A stretch of DNA of 40,314 nt from Pseudomonas viridiflava. GTDB taxonomy: Bacteria > Pseudomonadota > Gammaproteobacteria > Pseudomonadales > Pseudomonadaceae. Position 1 is the stretch's first letter. Each line of letters starts with the position of its first letter. The notes below the pieces were generated by a model. It had not been told where the DNA came from, searched no databases, and was given only the letters and a program-made list of their open reading frames with translations. Positions 29,034-35,655 of the stretch are shown one piece after another. Location: positions 91,624-131,937 of the forward strand of contig NZ_LKEH01000024.1 in assembly GCF_001642795.1 (NCBI RefSeq), read 5' to 3'. A program made the position numbers and the translations under genes.

Positions 29034-29177
29034 ATCGCTTCACCGGAATAGATTGCGGGCCATTCTAATCGTCAAGGCTGGCTTTGTCTTGACAAGGCTC
29101 ACCGCCAACGCTTTCTTGGATGCAGACGGGTGTATATAGTTGCGCCGCATTTCATACGATCATCAAGGAACACTCTC
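29034..29177. promoter_or_regulatory. Divergent promoter region ubiE / PHA-system gene
   Basis: These 144 bases must hold promoters for two divergent transcripts. A TATAGT -10-like hexamer lies near 29134 on the plus strand without a good -35. A short inverted repeat TTGTC (29084-29088) and GACAA (29091-29095) lies further left. AAGGAA stands before the ATG at 29178. The promoter calls are weak. Confidence 0.35.
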
Positions 29178-29456
29178 ATGGCGAAGATAACGGTTGAGCG
29201 CCCTCATTCCCTGGGCCGGGAGCAGGCGCGCGAGAAGGCGGAGCAGTTGGTGGAAAAGCTGGCCGACCGATATGGCCTGGCCCATGAGTGGGTAGGCGAC
29301 ACCGTGAAACTTGAAGGCAAGGGCGCCAAGGGCAAGGTGGAAGTCGAGGACGAGCTAATTCGCATCAACATCGACCTGAACTTCATCCTGTCGACCATGA
29401 GCGGCTCGATCAAGTCCGAGGTCGAGCGTGTGCTGGACAAGGCACTGGCTGCCTGA
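29178..29456 (+). CDS. Polyhydroxyalkanoic acid system family protein
   Basis: A 92-residue protein of the PHA granule-region family (PF09650-type) found beside ubiE and phaI in Pseudomonas. It begins MAKITVERPHSLGREQARE and continues with a basic helix and the stretch KGKVEVEDELIRINIDLNFI. The ATG at 29178 is preferred over an earlier in-frame ATG at 29130 because AAGGAA precedes it and the family starts at MAKI/MATI. Its role is not settled; the neighbourhood suggests PHA granule biology. Confidence 0.85.
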   Translation: MAKITVERPHSLGREQAREKAEQLVEKLADRYGLAHEWVGDTVKLEGKGAKGKVEVEDELIRINIDLNFILSTMSGSIKSEVERVLDKALAA

Positions 29457-29474
29457 GACTGTCCGAGCCGTAAT

Positions 29475-29491
29475 GCCCCGTTTGTCGGGGC
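29475..29491 (+). terminator. Stem-loop after the PHA-system gene
   Basis: GCCCCG and CGGGGC pair over TTTGT, 18 bases after the stop. No T run follows, so it is at best a weak terminator or a processing barrier before phaI. Confidence 0.5.
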
Positions 29492-29523
29492 TCAGCAGGC
29501 CGCCGGGCTCTGCTCCCTTCCTT

Positions 29524-29537
29524 TCACCCTAGGGTGA
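29524..29537. promoter_or_regulatory. Perfect 14-bp palindrome upstream of phaI, candidate operator
   Basis: TCACCCTAGGGTGA reads identically on both strands. It lies 5 bases before a TCTAAT hexamer (29542-29547) that matches TATAAT at 5 of 6 positions, and about 80 bases before the phaI ATG. The position fits a repressor or activator operator for phaIF. PhaD is the known local regulator of phaI in P. putida, but binding to this sequence is inference. Confidence 0.5.
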
Positions 29538-29616
29538 GCATTCTAATTTTTCTCCGTAGCTTTGAGCCCATGCCCCTGTGGGGCGGTTCCTTCAACTTTC
29601 GAGCATGAGGTGCACC

Positions 29617-30090
29617 ATGGCCAGAGTTACCACCAGGAAAAAAATCGAAGACGAACAGGCTTCCACCTTTTCCGACGTCAAGCTGTATGCCCGCAAGATC
29701 TGGCTGGCAGGCCTGGGCGCCTACGCCAAGGTCAACGAGGAAGGTACGCAGTACGTCAAAGAGCTGATCAAGACCGGCGAGCAGACTGAGAAAGAAGCCA
29801 AAAAAGCCCTGGATGAAAAGCTTGAAGCCGCGAACAGCGAAATGGACTCGATCAAGGGCGAAGTCTCCGATACCAAGGGGCGCGTCGAAGCGCAACTCGA
29901 CCGAATCGAAAGTGCTTTCGACCGCCGCGTCGCAAAGGCCTTGAACCGGATTGGCATCCCGTCTAAACATGATGTTGACACGCTCTCTGCTAAGCTCGAT
30001 GAGCTGACGGCATTGCTTGAACGTGTCGGGCCCAAGAAGCTCGAACGCTCTGAGCCTAAACGACTCGAACGTTCCGAGCCTGGACAATAA
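29617..30090 (+). CDS. phaI: PHA granule-associated phasin PhaI
   Basis: PhaI coats intracellular polyhydroxyalkanoate granules. The 157-residue protein shares with PhaF the phasin core SDVKLYARKIWLAGLGAYAKV (about residues 18-38) and the segment AFDRRVAKALNRIGIPSKHDV, followed by a heptad coiled coil. GAGG stands 6 bases before the ATG at 29617; an in-frame ATG 12 bases upstream is less favoured. The C-terminal tail contains a short repeat (KLERSEPKRLERSEP). phaF follows after 10 bases. Confidence 0.93.
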   Translation: MARVTTRKKIEDEQASTFSDVKLYARKIWLAGLGAYAKVNEEGTQYVKELIKTGEQTEKEAKKALDEKLEAANSEMDSIKGEVSDTKGRVEAQLDRIESAFDRRVAKALNRIGIPSKHDVDTLSAKLDELTALLERVGPKKLERSEPKRLERSEPGQ

Positions 30091-30100
30091 GGAGAGCAGG

Positions 30101-30886
30101 ATGGCTGGCAAGAAAAAGGTAGAGAAAGAAGGCAGCTCCTGGATTGGCGAGGTTGAGAAGTACTCTCGCCAAATCTGGCTGGCTGGTTTAGGCGCTTACT
30201 CCAAGATAAGCAATGACGGCAGTAAGCTTTTCGAGACGTTGGTAAAAGACGGCGAAAAGGCCGAGAAGCAGACCAAGGCCGAAGCGCAGAAACAGATCGA
30301 CGAAGTCAAGGACACCACCAAGGCGGCCAAGTCCCGTGTCGGTGATGTCAAGGACATGGCTTTGGGCAAGTGGAGCGAACTGGAAGGTGCGTTCGACAAG
30401 CGTCTGAACAGCGCCATTTCGCGTCTGGGTGTGCCGAGCCGTAACGAAGTCCAGGCATTGCACAGCAAGGTCGATCAGTTGACTCAGCAGATCGAGCAAC
30501 TGACCGGCGCCAAGGCTCGTCCGGTTGCGCCGCGCGCTGCTGCCGCGCCCAAGCCTGCTCCCAAGACCACGGCCAAACCGCTGAAAGCAGCGGCCAAAAC
30601 CGTCGCCAAGACAGCGGACAAGGCTGCGGATAAAGCAGCAGCGGCCAAGCCTGCGGCCAGAAAGGCGGCCGCCAAGCCGCTTGATGCTGCAGAGAAAGCG
30701 GCGTCCAAAACGGCCAGCAAGGCCAAGGATGCCGCCAAGCCAGCCGCCAAACCGGCTGCGCCGAGAAAGCCGGCAGCCAAAAAAGCGGCCGCGCCCAAGC
30801 CCGCCGCTTCGGCCACGGCAGACAGCCCGAAACCGGCTGCCGCGCCAACGCCTCCACCGGAAGCACCCGCCAACCAGCCTTCGTAA
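30101..30886 (+). CDS. phaF: PHA granule-associated nucleoid-binding phasin PhaF
   Basis: PhaF binds PHA granules through its N-terminal half and DNA through a histone-H1-like C-terminal half, spreading granules between daughter cells. The 261-residue protein shows the phasin core VEKYSRQIWLAGLGAYSKI near residue 17, the helix region ending GVPSRNEVQALHSKVDQL, then, from about residue 142, an Ala/Lys/Pro-rich tail with many AAKP-type units. AAGGAG precedes the ATG, which lies 10 bases after the phaI stop. A strong terminator follows. The frame is open upstream into phaI but the true start is 30101. Confidence 0.95.
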   Translation: MAGKKKVEKEGSSWIGEVEKYSRQIWLAGLGAYSKISNDGSKLFETLVKDGEKAEKQTKAEAQKQIDEVKDTTKAAKSRVGDVKDMALGKWSELEGAFDKRLNSAISRLGVPSRNEVQALHSKVDQLTQQIEQLTGAKARPVAPRAAAAPKPAPKTTAKPLKAAAKTVAKTADKAADKAAAAKPAARKAAAKPLDAAEKAASKTASKAKDAAKPAAKPAAPRKPAAKKAAAPKPAASATADSPKPAAAPTPPPEAPANQPS

Positions 30887-30906
30887 GAAGACCGGAAACG
30901 CCAAGG

Positions 30907-30935
30907 CCCGACCTGCTCAGCAGGTCGGGTTTTTT
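30907..30935 (+). terminator. Rho-independent terminator of phaIF
   Basis: CCCGACCTGC pairs with GCAGGTCGGG over the loop TCA, followed by six T. It lies 20 bases after the phaF stop and isolates the phasin transcript from the toxin-antitoxin module. Confidence 0.94.
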
Positions 30936-30959
30936 GTTGGGCGGGAAATATAGCTATCG

Positions 30960-30984
30960 GCCAAACCTGAAAGAGGTGTTTGGC
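30960..30984. other. Inverted repeat upstream of the toxin-antitoxin operator
   Basis: GCCAAAC (30960-30966) and GTTTGGC (30978-30984) form a perfect 7-bp inverted repeat 11 bases apart. It lies 9 bases before the main operator. It may be a second regulator site or a hairpin at the edge of the inserted segment. Confidence 0.45.
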
Positions 30985-30993
30985 TCTACAGTG

Positions 30994-31031
30994 GATATCT
31001 GTTTGACAGATATCTGTATTTGAGATAAAAA
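30994..31031 (+). promoter_or_regulatory. higBA-type promoter with overlapping operator
   Basis: A perfect inverted repeat has arms GATATCTGT (30994-31002) and ACAGATATC (31006-31014) with TTG between. A consensus -35, TTGACA, occupies 31003-31008, that is the centre and start of the right arm. After 17 bases, TAAAAA (31026-31031) is the matching -10 (4 of 6). A protein bound to the repeat would block RNA polymerase. This is the arrangement expected for autoregulation by the HigA-type antitoxin, which is inference here. Confidence 0.72.
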
Positions 31032-31066
31032 ATGCTTTCGTGTAGGGATGCCGAAGACTTGAAGAC

Positions 31067-31420
31067 ATGCGGGTAATAGCAAAAACGACGGTTGCGAAAG
31101 CCATCGAAGCTCATAGTCAGTGGAAGGCGGCACTGAGTTTGTGGCTCACCACCTTTGACAGGGCGACTCTGCGCTTTGAGTCTTTCGAGCAGCTTCGAGA
31201 TACCTGGGTCACCACTTCCGGATGGAACGTTGATCGAATCCCCTGCTCGAAGCTGAGACAGCCGAGCCTTAAAGGGCCTCTTGATGTGTATGTCTTCGAC
31301 ATCAAGAAAAACGAGTGCCGGATTATTGCGTGGATTAATACCCGGAATGGCACTATTTATATAAAGGATATTCTGCCCCACGCCGGTTATGACAAGTGGT
31401 GCAAGAGTGACGTTAAGTAG
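31067..31420 (+). CDS. higB: HigB-type toxin (putative mRNA interferase)
   Basis: A 117-residue protein resembling the HigB_toxin family (RelE superfamily), whose members cleave mRNA on the ribosome. It begins MRVIAKTTVAKAIEAHSQ, like family members that start MRxIxKxxLxxFWxKHP, and ends in IYIKDILPHAGYDKWC, matching the family's conserved VYIRFxGTHAEYDKI block. The central strand VFDIKKNECRIIAWIN fits the NKYRLVVKI region. The gene is followed after 52 bases by the antitoxin gene and preceded by its own promoter and operator. It is lower in GC than the surrounding pha genes. The ribosome-binding site is poor. Toxicity is inferred, not shown. Confidence 0.82.
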   Translation: MRVIAKTTVAKAIEAHSQWKAALSLWLTTFDRATLRFESFEQLRDTWVTTSGWNVDRIPCSKLRQPSLKGPLDVYVFDIKKNECRIIAWINTRNGTIYIKDILPHAGYDKWCKSDVK

Positions 31421-31472
31421 TTGATCAGGACGATCGGTTCTATCTATGTATAACGTAATTATAGGTGACGCA

Positions 31473-31946
31473 ATGAAGCATGATAAGAACGGAGCCACTG
31501 GGCTGGATTCCTTCATCGCTAACATTTCACCGATGCTTGATGGCTTAAACGATCAGATAGCAACGATGGCCCAGTTATTGGCTGCTTGTCATGATCCCGT
31601 CAAGAGTGACACTGACTTGAAGGGGCGGATGGCGCTGATCAATGAGCTTTACTCTCATGCAGACAGTGAAGATCACGCAGCCGCGCGCTTTGCGGAGCTG
31701 GTGGCCGAGCGTGTGTATGAGTACGAGACCGAAACCGTTTTGATTCCTTACTCCTCTCAGGCGGAAGCACTGGCTTTCCTGATTTCGGACAGGGGAGTCA
31801 GACAGAAGGATTTGTCAGGTGTTGCCACTCAAAGTGCTGTTTCCGAGATACTGAACAACAAGAGGAAAATGACGGTTGCTCAGATAAAAGGCTTTGCAGA
31901 ATTTTTTAAAGTGCCCGTCGAGTTTTTCATGCATGGCGTCGTCTGA
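31473..31946 (+). CDS. higA: HigA-type antitoxin with C-terminal helix-turn-helix
   Basis: A 157-residue protein with the COG5499/HigA layout: a helical N-terminal part, a short IPYSSQAEALAFLIS segment, then a helix-turn-helix (RGVRQKDLSGVATQSAVSEILNNKRKMT) and AEFFKVPVEFFM at the C-terminus. It should neutralise the upstream toxin and bind the palindrome at 30994-31014. Of two possible starts, the ATG at 31473 has AGGTGA upstream, whereas one at 31446 lacks a site and would add nine residues. The toxin-first gene order is typical of hig modules. The gene ends 174 bases from the convergent phaD stop. Confidence 0.85.
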   Translation: MKHDKNGATGLDSFIANISPMLDGLNDQIATMAQLLAACHDPVKSDTDLKGRMALINELYSHADSEDHAAARFAELVAERVYEYETETVLIPYSSQAEALAFLISDRGVRQKDLSGVATQSAVSEILNNKRKMTVAQIKGFAEFFKVPVEFFMHGVV

Positions 31947-32120
31947 TTCTTTTATGTTTAATCATTTTTTTGAAGCGTGAACGTTCGACCGCCTCCCCTC
32001 GGAAACAGGCATTCAAGGTACCGCTGTTTATAATACGAAGGCCGCCGCGTAACATGTGCCTGGCTTTTTTGCGGATGCCTTTATGTTCTGCTCGGATGAA
32101 GGCTGTGACGATGTCGCCTC
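31947..32120. other. AT-richer segment between the antitoxin gene and phaD
   Basis: No gene or clear terminator was found in these 174 bases. They carry runs such as CATTTTTTTGAAG, lie between convergent genes, and have base composition like the toxin-antitoxin genes, so they may be the right-hand part of the inserted segment. Confidence 0.4.
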
Positions 32121-32735
32121 TCACCGCCCCAGATACTCCATCGCAATCTGCTCGGCTGCCTGCCTCGAGGTGGGTAGCAGGTGCGGGGTGACGAGCATCA
32201 TGATCTGGTACACCACCACCCGCACGTCGCCTTCACGGCCAAGAATGCGCTGGTAATCCAGCGAGAACAGCAGGGTCATGGTGATCTGCTCCACCAGTTG
32301 CCCCAGTGCCTGGGTTTCGCTGACCAGTTGGCCTTGGGATTTCAGGCGGGCCAGCAGTGAGGCCAGGGTGCGTTTGAGTGAGTTGAGCAGGTTGCGGATG
32401 CCACGTGCCAGCTTGGGCAGGCGTCCGGCGAGGTTGGACAGGTCCTGAAACAGAAATCGGTAGTGCGACAGGCGCTCGACGATCAAGTGCAGGAACATCC
32501 AGTAGTCTTCGGCATTGAGCCTTGCGTCGGCGGGCGGGTCGAGCAGAGGGGCGAGTTCGGTCTGGAAGCGTTCGAACAGACCCAGAATCAGCGGCTCCTT
32601 GCCGTGAAAGTGGTAGTACAGATTGCCAGGGCTGATACCCATTTCGTTGGCGATTTCCAGCGTCGAGACGTTGGGTTCGCCCTGTTGATTGAACAGCGTC
32701 AGCGCACATTCGAGGATACGGTCGCGGGTTTTCAT
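32121..32735 (-). CDS. phaD: TetR-family transcriptional regulator PhaD
   Basis: PhaD is a TetR-like regulator that in P. putida activates phaC1 and phaI expression. The 204-residue protein has the N-terminal TetR helix-turn-helix (TRDRILECALTLFNQQGEPNVSTLEIANEMGISPGNLYYHFHGK, residues 3-46) and a helical ligand-binding domain. It is the last gene of phaC1-phaZ-phaC2-phaD. A stem-loop in the 80-base gap before it may cut its transcription below that of phaC2. Confidence 0.95.
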   Translation of the reverse strand: MKTRDRILECALTLFNQQGEPNVSTLEIANEMGISPGNLYYHFHGKEPLILGLFERFQTELAPLLDPPADARLNAEDYWMFLHLIVERLSHYRFLFQDLSNLAGRLPKLARGIRNLLNSLKRTLASLLARLKSQGQLVSETQALGQLVEQITMTLLFSLDYQRILGREGDVRVVVYQIMMLVTPHLLPTSRQAAEQIAMEYLGR

Positions 32736-32776
32736 CCAGTCTTCTTGTTCGAGAATCCAAAGTCATCAGGAGGCAA

Positions 32777-32801
32777 GGGGCGCACCGCACAGGGTGGCCC
32801 C
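32777..32801 (-). terminator. Stem-loop between phaC2 and phaD
   Basis: GGGGC and CACC (with one bulged G) pair with GGTG and GCCCC over the loop GCACAG. It lies 15 bases after the phaC2 stop and 42 before the phaD start. No strong T run follows on the minus strand, so partial termination or processing is more likely than a full stop. Confidence 0.45.
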
Positions 32802-32815
32802 TTCAGGTCAGGCCA

Positions 32816-34501
32816 TCAGCGCATGTGCACGTAGGTGCCCGGCGCGGCTTCCATCGGCGGGTACTTGGCGTTGCCCAATTCCATGCGGGTCTCGCGCTCA
32901 CTGCCGGAACGCTCCTGAATCCAGGTCAGCCATTCAGGCCACCAGCTGCCTTCGTGTTTCTGGGCGTCGTAATACCAGGCGCGCGGGTCGCCGCTGAGCT
33001 TGCCGTTCTCTACGTAATTGGCTTTCGGATTGCCCGGCGGGTTGAGGATGCTCTGCACGTGACCACTGTTGGACAGCAGGAAACGACGCTCGCCGCCCAG
33101 CAGCAGGGTCGAGCGATAGACCGAATCCCAAGGCGTGATGTGGTCGTTGATGCCGGCGACGCTGAAACTGTCCACTGTGACTTTCTGCAGATCGATAGGC
33201 GTACCGCAGACCTCCAGTCCGCCCGGATGGCTGAGCGGGTTGTGCTTGAAGAAATCCAGCAGGTCGCCGTGCAGCGCGGCCGGCAGACGTGTGGTGTCGT
33301 TGTTCCAGTACAGAATGTCGAACGGCGGTGGTGCCTTGCCCAGCAGGTAGTTGTTGACCCAGTAGCTCCAGATCAGGTCGTTGGGCCGCATCCAGGCAAA
33401 TACCCGGCTCATGTCGCTGCCCTCCAGCACACCCCGCTGATAGGAGCGACGTTTGGCGGCTTCCAGTGCTTCTTCGTCAATGAACAGCGTGGCCGGGCTT
33501 TCGATCTGGCTGTCCAGCAGGCTGACCATGTAGGTCGCGCTTGCCACTCGCCGTATCTGGCGCTTTGCCTGCAAATGGCCTTGCAGCGCGGCGATGGTCA
33601 GACCACCGGCGCAGGCTCCGACCATGTTCACTTCACGGGCACCGGTGATTGCCCGGCACACATTCATCGCTTCTTCGGTGGCCTCCACGTAACTGGACAA
33701 GCCCCATTCCCGATGCCGCACATCCGGGTTGCGCCAACTGATCACGAAAGTCTGCAGGCCATTCTTGAGTGCGTATTGCACAAAGCTGTTGGTGGGGCTC
33801 AGGTCGAAGATGTAGTACTTGTTGATCTGCGGCGGGACAATCAGCATCGGTCGGCTGAACTGCTTTTCGCTCATCGGCTTGTACTGGATCAGCTCAAGCA
33901 TCTCGTTGCGAAACACCACTGCGCCGGGTGTTGCCGCCACAGTCCGACCAATTTCAAACGCGTCTTTGGTGGTCTGGCTGGGCAAGCCGTTGTTGTGCAG
34001 CAGATCATCGGCCATGTGGCTCAGACCCTTGATCAGGCTGGTGCCGCCGGAATTGAACAGCTCCTTGACCGCCAGCGGATTGAGCAGGGTGTTGGTTGGC
34101 GACAGGGCATCGTTGAGCAGGTTGAACAGAAAGTGCGCCCTTGCGCGGTCATCCTTGGACAGGTCGCAGTCATCGATCCAGCGTTTGACCTGGTGCTGCC
34201 AGCTCAGATAAGCCTGCAAGCCACGACGGTACAGCGGGTTGAGGCTCCAGGTCGGGTCGGCGAAACGGCTGTCGCGCGGGTTGGGCGGATGCGGCGTCTC
34301 GCCCAGCAGCATCACGCGCCCCAACTGACCGCCCAGCGCCAGGGCGTGGCGGGCGCTGCGAAAGGGATGGCGCAAGCCTTGGGTGGCGACACTGCGCAGG
34401 GTGGAAAACAGATCGCGTCCGCGCAGGCCGGTCACGGCGCTTTGCACGTTGATGAAGGTGGCCGGCGTCATTTCGGCAACCTTCGTGGGTTTTTCTTGCA
34501 T
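32816..34501 (-). CDS. phaC2: Class II poly(3-hydroxyalkanoate) synthase 2
   Basis: PhaC2 polymerises medium-chain (R)-3-hydroxyacyl-CoA into PHA. The 561-residue protein has the synthase lipase-like box with nucleophile Cys297 in VGACAGG, the conserved NPLYRR and SWRNP stretches, and the C-terminal SGHVQSILNPPGNPKA with the catalytic His. It is a paralogue of PhaC1 at 35656, with phaZ between, the standard class II layout. Confidence 0.97.
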   Translation of the reverse strand: MQEKPTKVAEMTPATFINVQSAVTGLRGRDLFSTLRSVATQGLRHPFRSARHALALGGQLGRVMLLGETPHPPNPRDSRFADPTWSLNPLYRRGLQAYLSWQHQVKRWIDDCDLSKDDRARAHFLFNLLNDALSPTNTLLNPLAVKELFNSGGTSLIKGLSHMADDLLHNNGLPSQTTKDAFEIGRTVAATPGAVVFRNEMLELIQYKPMSEKQFSRPMLIVPPQINKYYIFDLSPTNSFVQYALKNGLQTFVISWRNPDVRHREWGLSSYVEATEEAMNVCRAITGAREVNMVGACAGGLTIAALQGHLQAKRQIRRVASATYMVSLLDSQIESPATLFIDEEALEAAKRRSYQRGVLEGSDMSRVFAWMRPNDLIWSYWVNNYLLGKAPPPFDILYWNNDTTRLPAALHGDLLDFFKHNPLSHPGGLEVCGTPIDLQKVTVDSFSVAGINDHITPWDSVYRSTLLLGGERRFLLSNSGHVQSILNPPGNPKANYVENGKLSGDPRAWYYDAQKHEGSWWPEWLTWIQERSGSERETRMELGNAKYPPMEAAPGTYVHMR

Positions 34502-34543
34502 GAGGGCAACACTCCTTCGTCAAGCCATCAACTCATGGACTGG

Positions 34544-34569
34544 CGCAGGCCCCGTCGCGGCGGCCTGCG
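34544..34569. other. Stem-loop between phaZ and phaC2
   Basis: CGCAGGCC (34544-34551) pairs with GGCCTGCG (34562-34569) across a GC-rich 10-base loop. It sits in the 164-base phaZ-phaC2 gap, before the phaC2 start. It may set differential expression of the two genes by slowing RNA decay or polymerase; no T run is present. Confidence 0.45.
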
Positions 34570-34665
34570 TCGTTCTGCGCGGTTCGACACTCCTGTCTCT
34601 GGCGCAGTCGGTGAAGCTTTTTTGTTCGCGAAGCGTTCCAGTGCCTTCGACCGTGACGGACGGAT

Positions 34666-35523
34666 TCAGCGCGCTCTGGGAGGTACAGGTTGCGGGTGCA
34701 TGACTGCGCGTTGTCGTTCCTGTTGCAGAAAACTCATGATGATGGGAGCCACGGCTTCGGCTCGAGTGATCAGGAACAAATGCCCGTCATCGATTATGTG
34801 TAGCTGGGCATTGGGTATCCGCCAAGCCAACAGGCGCATATTGACCAACGGGATCAATGGATCGTCATCACCCGCCAGCACCAGCGTCGGCTGATGAATC
34901 TTGTGCAGCCAGTGGATACTGGTCCAGCCCATGCCTGCGAACAGCTGCCAGTAGTAACCGAGCTTGCCGGACGAGCGGACCTTCGCCGCATGGTTGGCCG
35001 CCAGATGAGGGTCGCGACGGAACGCACCACCATAGATTTCCGGTGCGATACGGATCACGTGCGAAGGCTGGATGTACCGGCGCGGACTTGCCATCAGCCA
35101 CAGCACCCGTGGCTTGCCGGGCACCATCGCCATACCGGCCGCAGTCGCGGCCAGCACCAGCTTCTTGCAGCGTTCGGGGTAGTCGTGGGCGAACTGCTGT
35201 GCCAGCGCACCGCCCCACGACACGCCAATCGCATTCACCTGCCCGTAGTCCAGATAATCGAGCATGCGCGCGGCCAGCTTCGCCAGCCCCGGAAAGCGGT
35301 ACGGACGTTTGGGTGTGGAGGAGCCGCCGACGCCTGGCACGTCGAACGCGATGACTTCCAGATCCGGGTCCAGCGCGTCGACGAACGGAAACACCAGCTC
35401 GAGGTTGGCACCGATGCCGTTGAAGATCAGCAGCGGCGTCAAATGGCTCTTGCCGGGTCGCACAGCGGTGCGAATGGTATGACCGTCCAGGTCGATGGAG
35501 CGAAATACAAACGGTTGAGGCAT
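34666..35523 (-). CDS. phaZ: Intracellular poly(3-hydroxyalkanoate) depolymerase
   Basis: PhaZ degrades stored PHA to 3-hydroxy acids. The 285-residue alpha/beta hydrolase has the nucleophile Ser102 in GVSWGGA, with DDDPLIPL and DDGHLFLI carrying the catalytic Asp and His. The ATG at 35523 puts the nucleophile at position 102 as in the P. putida enzyme; a TTG two codons earlier is in frame but unnecessary. It lies between the two synthase genes, allowing co-regulated synthesis and mobilisation. Confidence 0.97.
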   Translation of the reverse strand: MPQPFVFRSIDLDGHTIRTAVRPGKSHLTPLLIFNGIGANLELVFPFVDALDPDLEVIAFDVPGVGGSSTPKRPYRFPGLAKLAARMLDYLDYGQVNAIGVSWGGALAQQFAHDYPERCKKLVLAATAAGMAMVPGKPRVLWLMASPRRYIQPSHVIRIAPEIYGGAFRRDPHLAANHAAKVRSSGKLGYYWQLFAGMGWTSIHWLHKIHQPTLVLAGDDDPLIPLVNMRLLAWRIPNAQLHIIDDGHLFLITRAEAVAPIIMSFLQQERQRAVMHPQPVPPRAR

Positions 35524-35604
35524 GCGCAAAGCCCTGTTGGTTAAACCGCTGGGAAAGCTGTCCTGCGTTTCGACCAGATCGTACGTCTGTCATTCGCCTA
35601 ACGA

Positions 35605-35639
35605 GCACTGCCGGTCACTTCCATAGTGAACGGCAGTGC
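35605..35639 (-). terminator. Long stem-loop between phaC1 and phaZ
   Basis: GCACTGCCG pairs with CGGCAGTGC, and inside it TCACT with AGTGA across one G/A mismatch, over the loop TCCAT: 14 base pairs in all. It begins 17 bases after the phaC1 stop. Without a T run it is a probable attenuator or mRNA-stabilising hairpin that could make phaC1 RNA more abundant than phaZ RNA. Confidence 0.6.
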
Positions 35640-35655
35640 GCCTTCTTCCTTGAGT

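Noticed and set aside
31067..31946. Phage or restriction-type island in the phaF-phaD gap
   Set aside because: Only two genes fit, both with toxin-antitoxin features; no integrase, transposase or att repeats were found.
31970..32191. Small plus-strand frame after the antitoxin gene
   Set aside because: No ribosome-binding site and half of it is antisense to phaD.
32825..34894. 689-codon plus-strand frame opposite phaC2
   Set aside because: Antisense shadow of a well-identified synthase.
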